This document shows positions 8,539-19,447 of a stretch of DNA of 64,000 nt, in pieces (within the stretch, counting starts at the first letter, position 1; the number at the start of each line of letters is the position of its first letter). The position numbers and the translations under genes were made by a program. The notes under the pieces were generated by a model. The model worked only from the letters and a program-made list of their open reading frames with translations, ran no database searches and was not told where the DNA came from. The stretch covers positions 84,301 through 148,300 of the forward strand of contig NZ_AEEC02000010.1 in NCBI RefSeq assembly GCF_000300975.2. Direction: 5' to 3'. This DNA is from Herbaspirillum frisingense GSF30. GTDB lineage: Bacteria > Pseudomonadota > Gammaproteobacteria > Burkholderiales > Burkholderiaceae_D.

Positions 8539-9894
8539 ATGAACGAATCCACAAACAAGGTCTTGCCAGGCCTGCCCGGGTCGGCCGCAAAAATGCCACC
8601 AGACGTGTCACCAACCGTGTCCGCAACCGCGTCCCCAGCCACGTCACTGCGATCGCCAGCTGCAGTATCGCTGGCCTCGCGTCTGCTGATGGTGTCGGTG
8701 CTGCTGTTACTGCTCATCGCTCCCTTCGTTTTGCCCCAGGCGCTGGTGAATGCGGCTATCCAGATGCTCATCGCGGCACTGTTTGCAACGGCCTTCAATG
8801 TGCTGGCGGGGCAGGGTGGCATGCTCTCCTTCGGCCACGCGGCCTATTTCGGTATCGGTGCATTTGCCACCCTGCATGCGATGAATGCGCTGGGCGGTGC
8901 GGGGCTCCTGCCCACGCCGCTGCTGCCGATATTCGGGGCACTGGGCGGCTGTCTGCTGGGCCTGGTGGCGGGCTGGTTTTCGACGCAGCGTAGCGGTGTC
9001 TATTTCTCGATGATCACCCTGGCCCTGGCCGAACTGTTGCACGCGCTGGCACCGCACCTGACCAGCGTCTTCGGTGGCGAGGCAGGGGTGTCATCGATGC
9101 GCATGCCGGCCTGGGGCCTGTCCTTTGGCGAGCCGATGCATGTCTATTACCTGACCCTGGCCTGGGTGCTGGCTTCGCTGGGCGCCTTGTTCTTCTTCAC
9201 CCGTACCCCTCTGGGGCGGCTCACGCTGGGTCTGCGCGAAAACGCCATGCGCCTGAAGTTCCTGGGCTATGACGTGCATGCCGCCCGGGTGATGGTGTTC
9301 ATGATCTCGGCCAGCTTTGCGGGCGTGGCCGGTGGTCTGCTGGCGATGAACAATGAAGCCGGCAACTACGTGCTCTTCGATGTGCGCCTGTCTTCCGAGG
9401 TGGTGCTCAATGCCTACATCGGCGGTACCGGAGTGTTCTTCGGCCCGGCCCTGGGCGCGGCGGTGATGACCTTCTTCGGGTATGCGGTCTCGGACCTGAC
9501 GCGCTCCTGGTTGCTGTACCAGGGTCTCATTTTCGTGGTGGTGATGATGTTCATGCCCAATGGCCTGTCGGGCGTGGTGCTGTGGTGGCAGCGCAGTCAG
9601 CGTAGCAGCGCGGTGCTGGCGCGCTATGCGGCGGGCTGGTCACTGGGCGCCCTGGCGTGTGCGGCGGCGGTGGTGTTTTCGGTGGAGCTGTTGCAGCGCG
9701 CCCTGGGCTCGGATTACCAGTCGCAACTGGTGGATGCCCAGCCATGGCCGGCGATCACCCTGTTTGGCCGTGTCTGGCTACCCGGCGCGGTGAGCACATG
9801 GCTGTTGCCTCTGCTGCTGCTGGTGGCCGGTGGCCTGATCTTGAACCGGGTCACGCGTGCCTGGGACGCACTCAATGAAGAGGAGGCCGCATGA
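8539..9894 (+). CDS. Liv-type ABC transporter permease (LivM-like)
   Basis: The 451-residue membrane protein has the LivM signature GQGGMLSFGHAAYFGIGAFA and IGGTGVFFGPALGA. The ATG at 8539 is preferred because AAGGAG lies 8 bp before it, while a GTG at 8530 sits on that site. The first 45 residues are Ser/Ala/Pro-rich, and the C-terminus carries an extra region of about 110 residues with two more hydrophobic segments, longer than usual for LivM. The next gene overlaps by 4 bp. Confidence 0.9.
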   Translation: MNESTNKVLPGLPGSAAKMPPDVSPTVSATASPATSLRSPAAVSLASRLLMVSVLLLLLIAPFVLPQALVNAAIQMLIAALFATAFNVLAGQGGMLSFGHAAYFGIGAFATLHAMNALGGAGLLPTPLLPIFGALGGCLLGLVAGWFSTQRSGVYFSMITLALAELLHALAPHLTSVFGGEAGVSSMRMPAWGLSFGEPMHVYYLTLAWVLASLGALFFFTRTPLGRLTLGLRENAMRLKFLGYDVHAARVMVFMISASFAGVAGGLLAMNNEAGNYVLFDVRLSSEVVLNAYIGGTGVFFGPALGAAVMTFFGYAVSDLTRSWLLYQGLIFVVVMMFMPNGLSGVVLWWQRSQRSSAVLARYAAGWSLGALACAAAVVFSVELLQRALGSDYQSQLVDAQPWPAITLFGRVWLPGAVSTWLLPLLLLVAGGLILNRVTRAWDALNEEEAA

Positions 9895-10679
9895 GCGCCG
9901 TCAACTCCATCCATCCCGTCAGGACCAGCCCGGCGGCACTGACCCTGCGCAACGTCAGCAAGTCCTTCGGCGAGGCGCACATCATCCGGGGTGTCGACCT
10001 GGAACTGCAGCGCGGCGAGCGTCATGCCTTCATTGGTCCCAATGGGGCGGGGAAGTCGACGCTGTTCCATCTCATCTCGGGCAACTTCAAGCCCAGCGCA
10101 GGGGATATCCTGCTGGGCGAACTGCCCATCGGCGGGCTCAGTCCGGAACGCATCAACCGCATGGGACTGGCGCGTTCCTTCCAGATCACCAATATCTTCC
10201 CGCGCCTGTCGGTGTTCGAGAACCTGCGTCTGGGCGTGATGCAGCGCTTCGGCATGCAATACACGCTGTGGCGCCCGATCTCGCAGTATCGCAAGGTCAC
10301 TGCATTGGCGGAGCAGTTGCTGGAGCAGGTCCGGCTGGTCCGCCATCGTGACACGCTGGGCGGGGAGCTTTCCTATTCGGAACAACGTTCGCTGGAGATC
10401 GGCATGACCCTGGCCTCCGACCCCAAGGTCTTGCTGCTGGATGAACCCATGGCCGGCATGTCGCGGGAAGAAACCGACTACACCGCCGAGCTCCTGCGCG
10501 AGCTTTCGGTGGGCCGCAGCCTGATGATCGTGGAGCACGACATGGATGTGGTGTTTTCGCTGTGCGACCGCATCAGTGTCCTGGTCTATGGCCAGGTGGT
10601 CGCAACCGGCACCCCCGAGGAGATTCGCAACAATGCGCAAGTACAGGAAGCCTATCTGGGCAAGGAGGTCGCAGCATGA
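9891..10679 (+). CDS. ABC transporter ATP-binding protein (LivG-like)
   Basis: The 262-residue ATPase has Walker A GPNGAGKST, a LivG-type signature (LSYSEQRSLEIGMTLA in place of the usual LSGGQ) and Walker B VLLLDEPMAGM. It powers the Liv-type importer from the cytoplasmic side together with the next ATPase. It overlaps both neighbours by 4 bp (ATGA junctions). Confidence 0.9.
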   Translation: MSAVNSIHPVRTSPAALTLRNVSKSFGEAHIIRGVDLELQRGERHAFIGPNGAGKSTLFHLISGNFKPSAGDILLGELPIGGLSPERINRMGLARSFQITNIFPRLSVFENLRLGVMQRFGMQYTLWRPISQYRKVTALAEQLLEQVRLVRHRDTLGGELSYSEQRSLEIGMTLASDPKVLLLDEPMAGMSREETDYTAELLRELSVGRSLMIVEHDMDVVFSLCDRISVLVYGQVVATGTPEEIRNNAQVQEAYLGKEVAA

Positions 10680-11410
10680 GCACAGCAGCCACACCGGCAC
10701 AGGCGCCGCTGCTGCAGGTACGCGACCTGCACGCGCACTACGGCAAGAGCCATATCCTGCAGGGTGTCAATTTCGAGGTCGGTCACAACGCCGTGATCAG
10801 TCTGCTGGGGCGCAACGGTTCGGGGCGCTCCACCACGGCCCGCGCGATCATGGGCCTGGTACCGCCCACCGGCGGCCAGGTCTTGCTGGACGGTCGTGAT
10901 CTGGCCGGGCAACGTCCCTTCGCGGTTTCGCGGGCAGGGATCGCCTTCGTCCCGGAGGAGCGCGAAGTCTTCGCCAACCTCAGCGTCGACGAGAACCTGC
11001 AGATGGGCATGCAACGCGCACGCAACGATGCGCCCCAATGGACGGTAGAGCAGATGTTCGATTTCTTCCCGCGCCTGAAGGAGCGGCGCAACACCCGGGC
11101 CGGCAATCTTTCCGGGGGTGAGCAACAGATGCTGACCATCTGCCGCTCGCTGCTGGGCAATCCGCGCCTGATCCTGATCGATGAGCCCACCGAGGGCCTG
11201 GCGCCCAAGATCGTGACCGTGGTGGGCGAGGCCATCCAGGAAATCCATCGGCGTGGCGTATCCGTGATCCTGATCGAGCAAAAGCTGACCATCGCCATGA
11301 AGATTTCCACCGGGGTCTGCCTGCTCGGTCATGGCCAGATCGTCTTCAGCGGCACGCCCGACGAGCTTGGGGAGAATCCCCAGTTGCTCAAGGATTGGCT
11401 GGCGGTATGA
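10676..11410 (+). CDS. ABC transporter ATP-binding protein (LivF-like), Arg in Walker A
   Basis: This is a 244-residue LivF-type ATPase with signature LSGGEQQ and Walker B LILIDEPTEGLAP. The Walker A reads GRNGSGRSTT, so the phosphate-binding Lys is Arg. I recall similar Arg variants in some LivF relatives, so it may be a subfamily trait. The partner LivG-like ATPase has a normal site, so the pair may hydrolyse at one site only. It ends about 30 bp before the next SDR gene. Confidence 0.88.
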   Translation: MSTAATPAQAPLLQVRDLHAHYGKSHILQGVNFEVGHNAVISLLGRNGSGRSTTARAIMGLVPPTGGQVLLDGRDLAGQRPFAVSRAGIAFVPEEREVFANLSVDENLQMGMQRARNDAPQWTVEQMFDFFPRLKERRNTRAGNLSGGEQQMLTICRSLLGNPRLILIDEPTEGLAPKIVTVVGEAIQEIHRRGVSVILIEQKLTIAMKISTGVCLLGHGQIVFSGTPDELGENPQLLKDWLAV

Positions 11411-11441
11411 GCCGGCAAGCGACTTCACTTCAAGAGAAACC

Positions 11442-12269
11442 ATGAGCGATCAGACTATCGATGCGCATGCACTGCATGCCACCGCCAAATACAAGCAGTT
11501 TCCCGATCTGGCCAACCAGGTCGCCTTCATCACTGGGGCCGGCAGCGGCATCGGCCGTGCCATGGCCGATGCCTTCGCGGCCAATGGCACCCATCTGGCC
11601 CTGCTGGATGTCAACATCGAATCGCTGGAGCGTGCCCGGGCGGAACTGCACCGGACCTTCCCGCAGATCGAAGTCGAATGCCTGGTCGCTTCCATCGTCG
11701 ACGAAACAGCGGTGGAGGCGGCAACGGCGGCCGTCCATGCACGTTTCGGCCGCATCGACATCCTGCTCAACAATGCCGGCATCTCGGCCAACCGGCCGAC
11801 CCTGGAACTGCCTGCACAGCAGTGGCGCCATGCCATCGACGTCAATCTGAACGGGGTCTTCTTTTGCGCCCAGGCAGTGGCCCGGCACATGGTGGCCCAG
11901 GGGCACGGGGTGATCCTCAACACCGCGTCGATGTATGGCACGGTGGCCGCGCCCGAGCGCGCGGCCTACTGCGCCAGCAAGGCGGCGGTGGTGATGCTGA
12001 CCAAGGTATTGGCGGTGGAGTGGGCGCCCAAGGGGCTGCGCGTGAATGCGCTTGCGCCGGGCTACGTACATACGGCCCTGGTGCAGGAACTGGTCAGTAC
12101 CGGCCGCATGGACCTGGCGGCCTTGAAGAAGCGTACGCCCGCCGGTCGCCTGGGTGAGCCGCACGAGATCGCCACCCTGGCCTTGTTCCTGGCCTCCGAA
12201 CATGCCGCCTTCATCAACGGCCAGGCCATCGTGGCCGATGGCGGCTGGTCGGCCTATAGCTATATCTGA
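11442..12269 (+). CDS. Short-chain dehydrogenase/reductase (SDR), second in the region
   Basis: The 275-residue protein has TGAGSGIGRA (about residue 29), NNAGISANRP, catalytic Ser in NTASMYG, Tyr/Lys in YCASKAAV and the C-terminal ADGGWSAYSYI. An N-terminal extension of about 20 residues precedes the Rossmann fold. It sits between the transporter and oxoacid dehydrogenase genes of the same operon, so I infer that it makes the keto substrate which those enzymes cleave or decarboxylate. Confidence 0.88.
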   Translation: MSDQTIDAHALHATAKYKQFPDLANQVAFITGAGSGIGRAMADAFAANGTHLALLDVNIESLERARAELHRTFPQIEVECLVASIVDETAVEAATAAVHARFGRIDILLNNAGISANRPTLELPAQQWRHAIDVNLNGVFFCAQAVARHMVAQGHGVILNTASMYGTVAAPERAAYCASKAAVVMLTKVLAVEWAPKGLRVNALAPGYVHTALVQELVSTGRMDLAALKKRTPAGRLGEPHEIATLALFLASEHAAFINGQAIVADGGWSAYSYI

Positions 12270-12339
12270 TCTTTTCTCCGGCCGCCCCGATGGTGCGGCC
12301 GCTATCACCGAATCAGTTTCTTCTCTGGAGAGTAAGCCC

Positions 12340-14538
12340 ATGTCTGACCATATTGCACTCGCCCCGGCCGCGCCCTGGGTCGAACTGCGCACCACCGACG
12401 CCGACTGGAATGCCGCCGATCCCGGCTTGCTGGGCTCCCTGCTGGCGCACATGCATATCATCCGCGCCTTCGAAGAATCCGTGCTGGAACTGGCCATGGA
12501 TGGCCTGGTGCATGGCCCTGCCCATTCCAGCGTCGGTCAGGAGGGCGGGGCGGCCGGTTCCATCCTGCCCCTGCTGGCGGCAGACCAGGTCAATGGCTCG
12601 CACCGGGGGCACCATCATTTCCTGGCCAAGGCATTGGCCTATCTCATGCCGGAGGGCATCGCGCCCACGGCCGAACTGAGCCCGGCGGTCGAGCAGCTGC
12701 TGCAGCGGACGCTGGCCGAAATCCTTGGCCTGGCGCAAGGCTTCTGCCAGGGACGTGGCGGCTCCATGCACCTGCGCTGGGCAGAGGCGGGCGTACTGGG
12801 GACCAACGCCATCGTCGGCGGTGGGGTGCCGCTGGCAGCGGGTGCAGCCTGGGCGCACAAGCATGCCGGAACCGAGCATGTCGCCGTGACCTATTTCGGC
12901 GATGGTGCAGTCAACATCGGCTCGGTGCTGGAGACCATGAATATCGCCGCCGCCTGGAAGCTGCCGCTCTGCTTCTTCATCGAGAACAATGGCTACGCCG
13001 TCTCCACCACGGTGGACGAGGCCACGGCCGAACCGCGTCTGTCGGCACGCGGCGCCGCCTTCAACATCCCCAGCTGGAAGGTCAACGGCATGGACCCGCT
13101 GGCGGTGCACCTGGCCATGAGCGAGGCCTTGCAGCACATGCGGGCCGGCAAGGGGCCGACCATCATCGAGGCCGATGTCTATCGTTTCTTCCACCAGAAC
13201 GGCGGCTTCCCCGGTAGTGCTTTCGGCTATCGCAGCAAGGAAGAAGAGCAGAGCTGGCGTCAGCGGGACCCGCTGGACCTGGTCGGCCAGCGCATGCGCG
13301 AACGCGGCCTGATCGACGAGGCCGGCATCCTGGCACTGCGCAATCGCATCAAGGCCGCCATGGCGCGGGCGGTACAGGCGCTGACGGAAGACGATCCGGC
13401 CCGGGCCGGCAAGAAGCGCATCCGCCCGGAACTCTGGCCCAGCCCGGATTTTCGTGATGTCGGTATCCGTGGCGATCTGTCGGAACTGGAGGGAGCGCGC
13501 ACCGAGGAAGAAGCCGGATTCGGCGGCAAGCTGGCGCAGCGCAAGTTTATCGACGTGGTGGCTGATGTGATGGATCGTCGCATGGCCGTGGACGAGCGGG
13601 TGGTGGTCATGGGCGAAGACGTGCATCGCCTCAAGGGCGGCACCAATGGCGCAACCCGTGGCCTGAAAGACAAATATCCCGAGCGCACGCTGGGCACACC
13701 CATCAGCGAAAACGCCTTCTGCGGACTGGGCGGCGGCATCGCCATGGACGGCCGCTTCCGTCCCGTGGTCGAGTTCATGTACCCGGACTTCATGTGGGTG
13801 GCGGCCGATCAGGTGTTCAACCAGATCGGCAAGGCACGTCACATGTTCGGCGGCGATATCGAGGTGCCTTTCGTCCTCCGTACCAAGGTGGCGATGGGGA
13901 CCGGCTATGGTTCGCAGCACTCCATGGACCCGGCGGGCATCTTCGCCACCAGCCCGGGATGGCGCATCGTGGCGCCGTCCACGCCTTTCGACTATGTCGG
14001 CCTGATGAACGCGGCGCTGGCGCTGAAGGACCCGGTACTGGTGATCGAACATGTGGACCTCTACAACAGCAGCGGTCCTGCGCCCGTAGACGACTTCGAC
14101 TACCAGACGCCCTTCGGGCGCGCCGCTGTGCGACGTGCCGGCCAGGAGATGACGGTGCTGACCTATCTATCCATGGTGGCGCATGCCCTGGAAGCCGTAC
14201 AGCAGACCGGCATCGACGCCGAAGTGATCGACCTGCGCTGGCTGGACCGCGCCAGCCTCGACTGGGACACCATCGGCCAGAGCATCCGCAAGACCAACAA
14301 TGTACTGATCGTGGAGCAGGGCGCGCAGGGTACTTCCTATGGCGGCTGGCTGGCCGACGAGATCCAGCGCCGCTTCTTTGACTGGCTGGACCAGCCGGTG
14401 CAGCGGGTGGTAGGTGGCGAGGCCTCGCCCAGCATCTCCAAGGTGTTGGAACGTGCCGCCGCCGCCCGCACCGAGGAGACCGTCGCCGGTCTGCAGCAGG
14501 TGATGCGCGACAAGGGCGCCCGCCCCGAGGTTCGCTGA
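12340..14538 (+). CDS. 2-oxoacid/acetoin-type dehydrogenase E1, alpha and beta subunits fused
   Basis: The 732-residue protein joins two subunits that are usually separate. Residues 1-about 390 are E1-alpha, with the thiamine diphosphate motif GDGAVN...ENNGYAVS. Residues from about 400 (RKFIDVVADVMDRRM) are E1-beta, with VVMGEDV and FVLRTKVAMGTGYG. It would decarboxylate a 2-oxoacid, or cleave a vicinal diketone/acetoin-like compound, and pass the acyl group to the E2 encoded downstream. The ATG at 12340 opens the conserved N-terminus. The substrate is unknown. Confidence 0.87.
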   Translation: MSDHIALAPAAPWVELRTTDADWNAADPGLLGSLLAHMHIIRAFEESVLELAMDGLVHGPAHSSVGQEGGAAGSILPLLAADQVNGSHRGHHHFLAKALAYLMPEGIAPTAELSPAVEQLLQRTLAEILGLAQGFCQGRGGSMHLRWAEAGVLGTNAIVGGGVPLAAGAAWAHKHAGTEHVAVTYFGDGAVNIGSVLETMNIAAAWKLPLCFFIENNGYAVSTTVDEATAEPRLSARGAAFNIPSWKVNGMDPLAVHLAMSEALQHMRAGKGPTIIEADVYRFFHQNGGFPGSAFGYRSKEEEQSWRQRDPLDLVGQRMRERGLIDEAGILALRNRIKAAMARAVQALTEDDPARAGKKRIRPELWPSPDFRDVGIRGDLSELEGARTEEEAGFGGKLAQRKFIDVVADVMDRRMAVDERVVVMGEDVHRLKGGTNGATRGLKDKYPERTLGTPISENAFCGLGGGIAMDGRFRPVVEFMYPDFMWVAADQVFNQIGKARHMFGGDIEVPFVLRTKVAMGTGYGSQHSMDPAGIFATSPGWRIVAPSTPFDYVGLMNAALALKDPVLVIEHVDLYNSSGPAPVDDFDYQTPFGRAAVRRAGQEMTVLTYLSMVAHALEAVQQTGIDAEVIDLRWLDRASLDWDTIGQSIRKTNNVLIVEQGAQGTSYGGWLADEIQRRFFDWLDQPVQRVVGGEASPSISKVLERAAAARTEETVAGLQQVMRDKGARPEVR

Positions 14539-14567
14539 ATACCGCCTGATTACCGAAAGGATTTGCC

Positions 14568-15053
14568 ATGAGCATCGAGATGATCGTCCCCCTGGAAGTG
14601 GGCATCGCCTGTCGTGACCTGCCGGCGCTGCGGCGCTTCTATGAAACCATCATGGGTTTCAGCTTTGTGAGTGAAATCACCGTCCCTGCCGAGAAGTCGG
14701 CAGCCTCCGGTCTGTCTGCCGACGGCTACACCGTGGTCCGTCTGCAGACCCCCTATGGCGAACGGATCAAGCTGCTGGCACCCCGCACGCCACTGCGCGC
14801 CGAGACGCCTCCCGCCTACATCCTGGACCGCCCCAACGCCGCCTATCTCACCTTCATCGTGGCCGACATCGATGCCGCCATCGCCACCCTGCGCGCTGCC
14901 GGTATCGAGTTCATGACCGGTGCGCAGCGTGTGGAGGCCCGTCCCGGGGTGTATCTGGCGTTCTGCCGCGACCCGGAAGGCAATGTGCTGGAACTGGTCC
15001 AGTACAGCGACATCGCTGCCTATCGACCCGATCTCAAGAAAGAGGGGCAATGA
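14568..15053 (+). CDS. VOC (glyoxalase/dioxygenase) superfamily protein
   Basis: The 161-residue protein has the paired beta-alpha-beta-beta-beta pattern of VOC metal enzymes: VGIACRDLPALRRFYETIMGF at the start and RDPEGNVLELVQYSD with the C-terminal Glu ligand. It lies between the fused E1 and the E2 genes, an unusual place that ties it to the same pathway. It could be a lyase, isomerase or epimerase acting on the pathway intermediate. Confidence 0.85.
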   Translation: MSIEMIVPLEVGIACRDLPALRRFYETIMGFSFVSEITVPAEKSAASGLSADGYTVVRLQTPYGERIKLLAPRTPLRAETPPAYILDRPNAAYLTFIVADIDAAIATLRAAGIEFMTGAQRVEARPGVYLAFCRDPEGNVLELVQYSDIAAYRPDLKKEGQ

Positions 15054-15054
15054 C

Positions 15055-16359
15055 ATGGCAAAGCTGATCAAGATGCCGGAAATCGCCGCAAATGCGACCT
15101 CGGCGGTGATCGTCCAGTGGTCCCGGAAGGAAGGCGAAGCCATCAAGGCCGGCGAGTGCCTCGCAGAGATCGAAACCGACAAGGCCGTCATCGAATACGA
15201 CGCCGACAGCAATTGCGTGCTGGGCAAGATCCTGGCCGCGGCGGGCCAGGAGGTGGAAGTCGGCGCACCGATCGCCGTGCTGTTCGAAGAGGGCGAAACC
15301 GAGGTCGATATTGCCGCACTGCTGGCGGCGGCCGGCGTTGCCGTGGAGCCGCCAGCGGGCGCTGGCACGACTGCATCGGCCACCGCCAGCGCCTCTGCAG
15401 CAACAACTACGGGGGCAGCCGAACCTGAATGTGAACCCGACGCAGCGGCGTCGGGGCGCATCTTTGCCAGCCCGCTGGCACGTCGCCTGGCGCAGGAGCG
15501 TGGCCTGGAACTGGCAGGAATGACGGGCAGCGGGCCGCATGGTCGTATCGTCAGGCGCGACGTGGAAGCGGCTGCGCAAGCTGCCCCTGCGACGGCTGCT
15601 GATGCTACGGCCGCTGCCGGTAGCGATGCGACGCCGCCAGCCATCGCCATCCCCAGCGCCAGCGCTGCGCAAGGCAGTGCTGCCTTCACCGACATCCCTC
15701 ACAGTGGCATGCGACGCACCATCGCACGCCGTCTCAGCGAGAGCAAGGCCAGCATTCCCCACTTCTATCTCAGTGCCGACTGCCGCATGGACAGGCTGCT
15801 GGCCCTGCGCGCGGAAATCAATGCTGCCGGCACGCGCAAGATCTCGGTCAACGATTTCATCGTCAAGGCAGTGGCAGCGGCGCTGCAGAGCGTGCCCGAC
15901 ATGAACGTCAGCTGGACCGAGGCCGCGCTGCGCAAGTACCAGCAGGCCGATATCTCGGTGGCCGTGTCCACCGAGGGCGGCCTGATCACGCCGGTGGTGC
16001 GCAATGCGGGCGGCAAGACCCTGTCGGCCATCAGTCGCGAGATAGTGGACCTTGCGGCGCGGGCGCGATCCGGTGCGCTGGCGCCTAACGAGTACCAGGG
16101 CGGCAGCTTTACGGTCAGCAATCTGGGCATGTTCGGTGTGCGCGAATTCTCGGCCATCATCAACCCCCCACAGGCGGCGATCCTGGCCGTGGGCGCCACG
16201 CTGTCGCAGCCGGTCGTGGTCGATGGGCAACTCGCCGTGGCGCAGGTCATGAAGGTCACGCTGTCGGTGGATCACCGCGCCGTGGATGGTGCACTGGCCG
16301 CGCAATGGCTGGCGGCCTTCCAGCGTTGCATCGAGAACCCCCTGAGTGCATTGATTTGA
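15055..16359 (+). CDS. Dihydrolipoamide acyltransferase (E2)
   Basis: The 434-residue protein has one lipoyl domain (about 1-80, lipoyl Lys in ETDKAVIEY), an Ala/Thr-rich linker, a peripheral subunit-binding domain (about 135-175, ASPLARRLAQERGLEL) and a catalytic domain ending in the active-site SVDHRAVDGA. It forms the core of the oxoacid dehydrogenase complex and transfers the acyl group to CoA. It overlaps nothing but follows the VOC gene by one base. Confidence 0.92.
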   Translation: MAKLIKMPEIAANATSAVIVQWSRKEGEAIKAGECLAEIETDKAVIEYDADSNCVLGKILAAAGQEVEVGAPIAVLFEEGETEVDIAALLAAAGVAVEPPAGAGTTASATASASAATTTGAAEPECEPDAAASGRIFASPLARRLAQERGLELAGMTGSGPHGRIVRRDVEAAAQAAPATAADATAAAGSDATPPAIAIPSASAAQGSAAFTDIPHSGMRRTIARRLSESKASIPHFYLSADCRMDRLLALRAEINAAGTRKISVNDFIVKAVAAALQSVPDMNVSWTEAALRKYQQADISVAVSTEGGLITPVVRNAGGKTLSAISREIVDLAARARSGALAPNEYQGGSFTVSNLGMFGVREFSAIINPPQAAILAVGATLSQPVVVDGQLAVAQVMKVTLSVDHRAVDGALAAQWLAAFQRCIENPLSALI

Positions 16360-16370
16360 GGTGATACGTG

Positions 16371-17795
<1,425 letters not shown>

Positions 17796-17928
17796 TCGGC
17801 CGGGATGGCGTGGCGGGTTTGGATAGCCGACCCCTTCGGCAGGCAATGAAAGCCAGGTCGAATGCCGAGAGGGGCGACCGTCGAGTCACTCAACAGCCGC
17901 TGTTTCTTGGATGAGCGAGCTTTTTGTC

Positions 17929-18570
17929 CTACGGGATGATTTTGCTTTGCGAGCGATAGATGACGACCAGTGCACGTGCCTCGCCGTTCAAGCTGCGCCC
18001 ACGATGAGGAATGCGCGAATCGAAGTAGATGCTGTCGCCAGGAGAGAGTAGCCAGGTTTTATTGCGGCTATCGATGGTGGCTTCGAATTCGACTTCTCCT
18101 TCCAGAATGAACATGAATTCTTCACCTTCGTGTTCAAAGCGGATATCGCGGTCCACCTTGGATGGAAACACCATGATGAAGGGTTCCATCTGCTTGTGGT
18201 GTCGCTTGTGGGCCAGGGCGGTGTAATCGTAGCCGAATGAGCTGCCACCTTTGATGACGGACTCCCGCTGCCAGGAGCGAACCACGCAAAGTGCGTCGCT
18301 TTGATCGTCAACTTCTTCTGGCTCCAGCAGATCAGCCACATCCGTCTCCAGGACCTGGGCAATTTTGATCAGGGTGCCGATGGGAGGGATGACCTTGGAG
18401 TTCTCTATTTTAGAGAGATATCCCTTTGTGAAGCCGGTGGCCGCCGCCAGCTGATCCTGCGTGAACCCCCTGGCCGCGCGCAGTTTTGAAATGCGCTTGC
18501 CGAGCTGCAGCTCGATGGCCGTGGGGCTTTCTTCTTTGACTGGATATTCTTCGCTATTCATTTGCCGCAT
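17929..18570 (-). CDS. XRE-type regulator with C-terminal cupin domain
   Basis: The protein has about 213 residues, with an N-terminal lambda-repressor-like helix-turn-helix (RAARGFTQDQLAAATGFTKG) and a cupin sensor domain (FEHEGEEFMFILEGEVEF...RIPHRGRS). This architecture is common in regulators of small-molecule catabolism. The ATG at 18570 or 18561 overlaps the end of the preceding DJ-1-type gene, so translation is probably coupled. Likely targets are that gene and the divergent MFS operon. Confidence 0.87.
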   Translation of the reverse strand: MRQMNSEEYPVKEESPTAIELQLGKRISKLRAARGFTQDQLAAATGFTKGYLSKIENSKVIPPIGTLIKIAQVLETDVADLLEPEEVDDQSDALCVVRSWQRESVIKGGSSFGYDYTALAHKRHHKQMEPFIMVFPSKVDRDIRFEHEGEEFMFILEGEVEFEATIDSRNKTWLLSPGDSIYFDSRIPHRGRSLNGEARALVVIYRSQSKIIP

Positions 18571-19186
18571 TGTTGATAATGGGGGCCGCCGCCAGGTTGG
18601 CCGCACGCGCATGGGTGTACTCCATGATGCGGGCGGTCTGGTCCGCTACGTCACTTCCCAAGTATTTTTCCAGCAAGTAGAGGGTGGCGTCGATGCATCT
18701 GGACACGCCGCCGCCCGTAATGATACTGCCATTATCAGTCAGCAAGGCTGCCTTGACGTCAATCCCCGGGTATTGCGATCTCATGATCTCCAATGGGACT
18801 TGTTCACCGGTTGCGACCTCCACCTTCGTTGTCGCGACCTGACCTTCCAGCAGGCCCGCAGCAGCCAGGATCATGGCGCCGGTGCAAACGGATGCCAGCG
18901 TGGCGCGTCCGGCCATCTTCTGCAAGAACGTCAGCGCAGCCTGGTCTGCGCAGCATTGCTGCCATCCGGGGCCGCCCGTGACGATCAGCGTATTGATGGG
19001 CGGCAATTCATCAAATCCGTAGTCGGCGATCACCGTCAAGCCATTGGCAAGCCGAACCGGCCCCGCCGCTGCCGCTACTGTCCAAAAGCTGATCTCAGGC
19101 GCGATGCGACGCGCCATGGACAGCACGCCGATGGTGGCCAGGTCAATTGGTTCGACCCCTTCATAGATAAACACGCCAAATTTCAT
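18554..19186 (-). CDS. DJ-1/PfpI (class I amidotransferase-like) family protein
   Basis: This 210-residue protein has the nucleophile-elbow cysteine in SVCTGAMILAAAGLL, as in isocyanide hydratases and the sensor domain of GlxA-type regulators, but no DNA-binding domain. The start at 19186 has AGGAAATC directly upstream. An enzyme acting on the compound handled by the divergent operon is the likeliest role; isocyanide hydratase activity is one option but unproven. Confidence 0.82.
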   Translation of the reverse strand: MKFGVFIYEGVEPIDLATIGVLSMARRIAPEISFWTVAAAAGPVRLANGLTVIADYGFDELPPINTLIVTGGPGWQQCCADQAALTFLQKMAGRATLASVCTGAMILAAAGLLEGQVATTKVEVATGEQVPLEIMRSQYPGIDVKAALLTDNGSIITGGGVSRCIDATLYLLEKYLGSDVADQTARIMEYTHARAANLAAAPIINNAANE

Positions 19187-19228
19187 GATTTCCTCTTCGT
19201 GATGAATGTGGGGGGGTATGGTCATTAT

Positions 19229-19265
19229 ATGAAACTTTGACGATAAATGTTTCATGGCATGAAAT
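19229..19265. promoter_or_regulatory. Candidate operator repeats in the DJ-1/MFS divergent region
   Basis: ATGAAAC (19229-19235) and GTTTCAT (19249-19255) form an inverted repeat with a 13-bp spacer, followed by ATGAAAT (19259-19265). They sit about 45 bp upstream of the DJ-1-type gene in the 261-bp region divergent from the transporter gene. They are plausible sites for the XRE-cupin regulator. Confidence 0.45.
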
Positions 19266-19447
19266 ATGCAAGGCTTGACTTCAGCTGGCCTGAATCGCAT
19301 ATTTATGCATGATATTGAGGATTTGGTGGGTTTCATGCTTGTGCGGGACGTTCCAAAATGGTGAATAAGGTTTCCTAATGTGACCATTTTTGGTGGGCGG
19401 CGGTTTCCCGGAAGTTCAACGAACATCGTTTTCGAAAGGACATCAGC

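Noticed and set aside
12313..14052. 579-codon minus-strand frame
   Set aside because: It lies opposite the fused E1 gene, has no recognisable domain and shows the His/Gln/Arg-rich composition of antisense reading.
17831..17874. Possible terminator between the E3 gene and the convergent XRE gene
   Set aside because: CCCCTTCGGCA/TGCCGAGAGGGG pairs only with a bulge and has no T-run; too weak to annotate.
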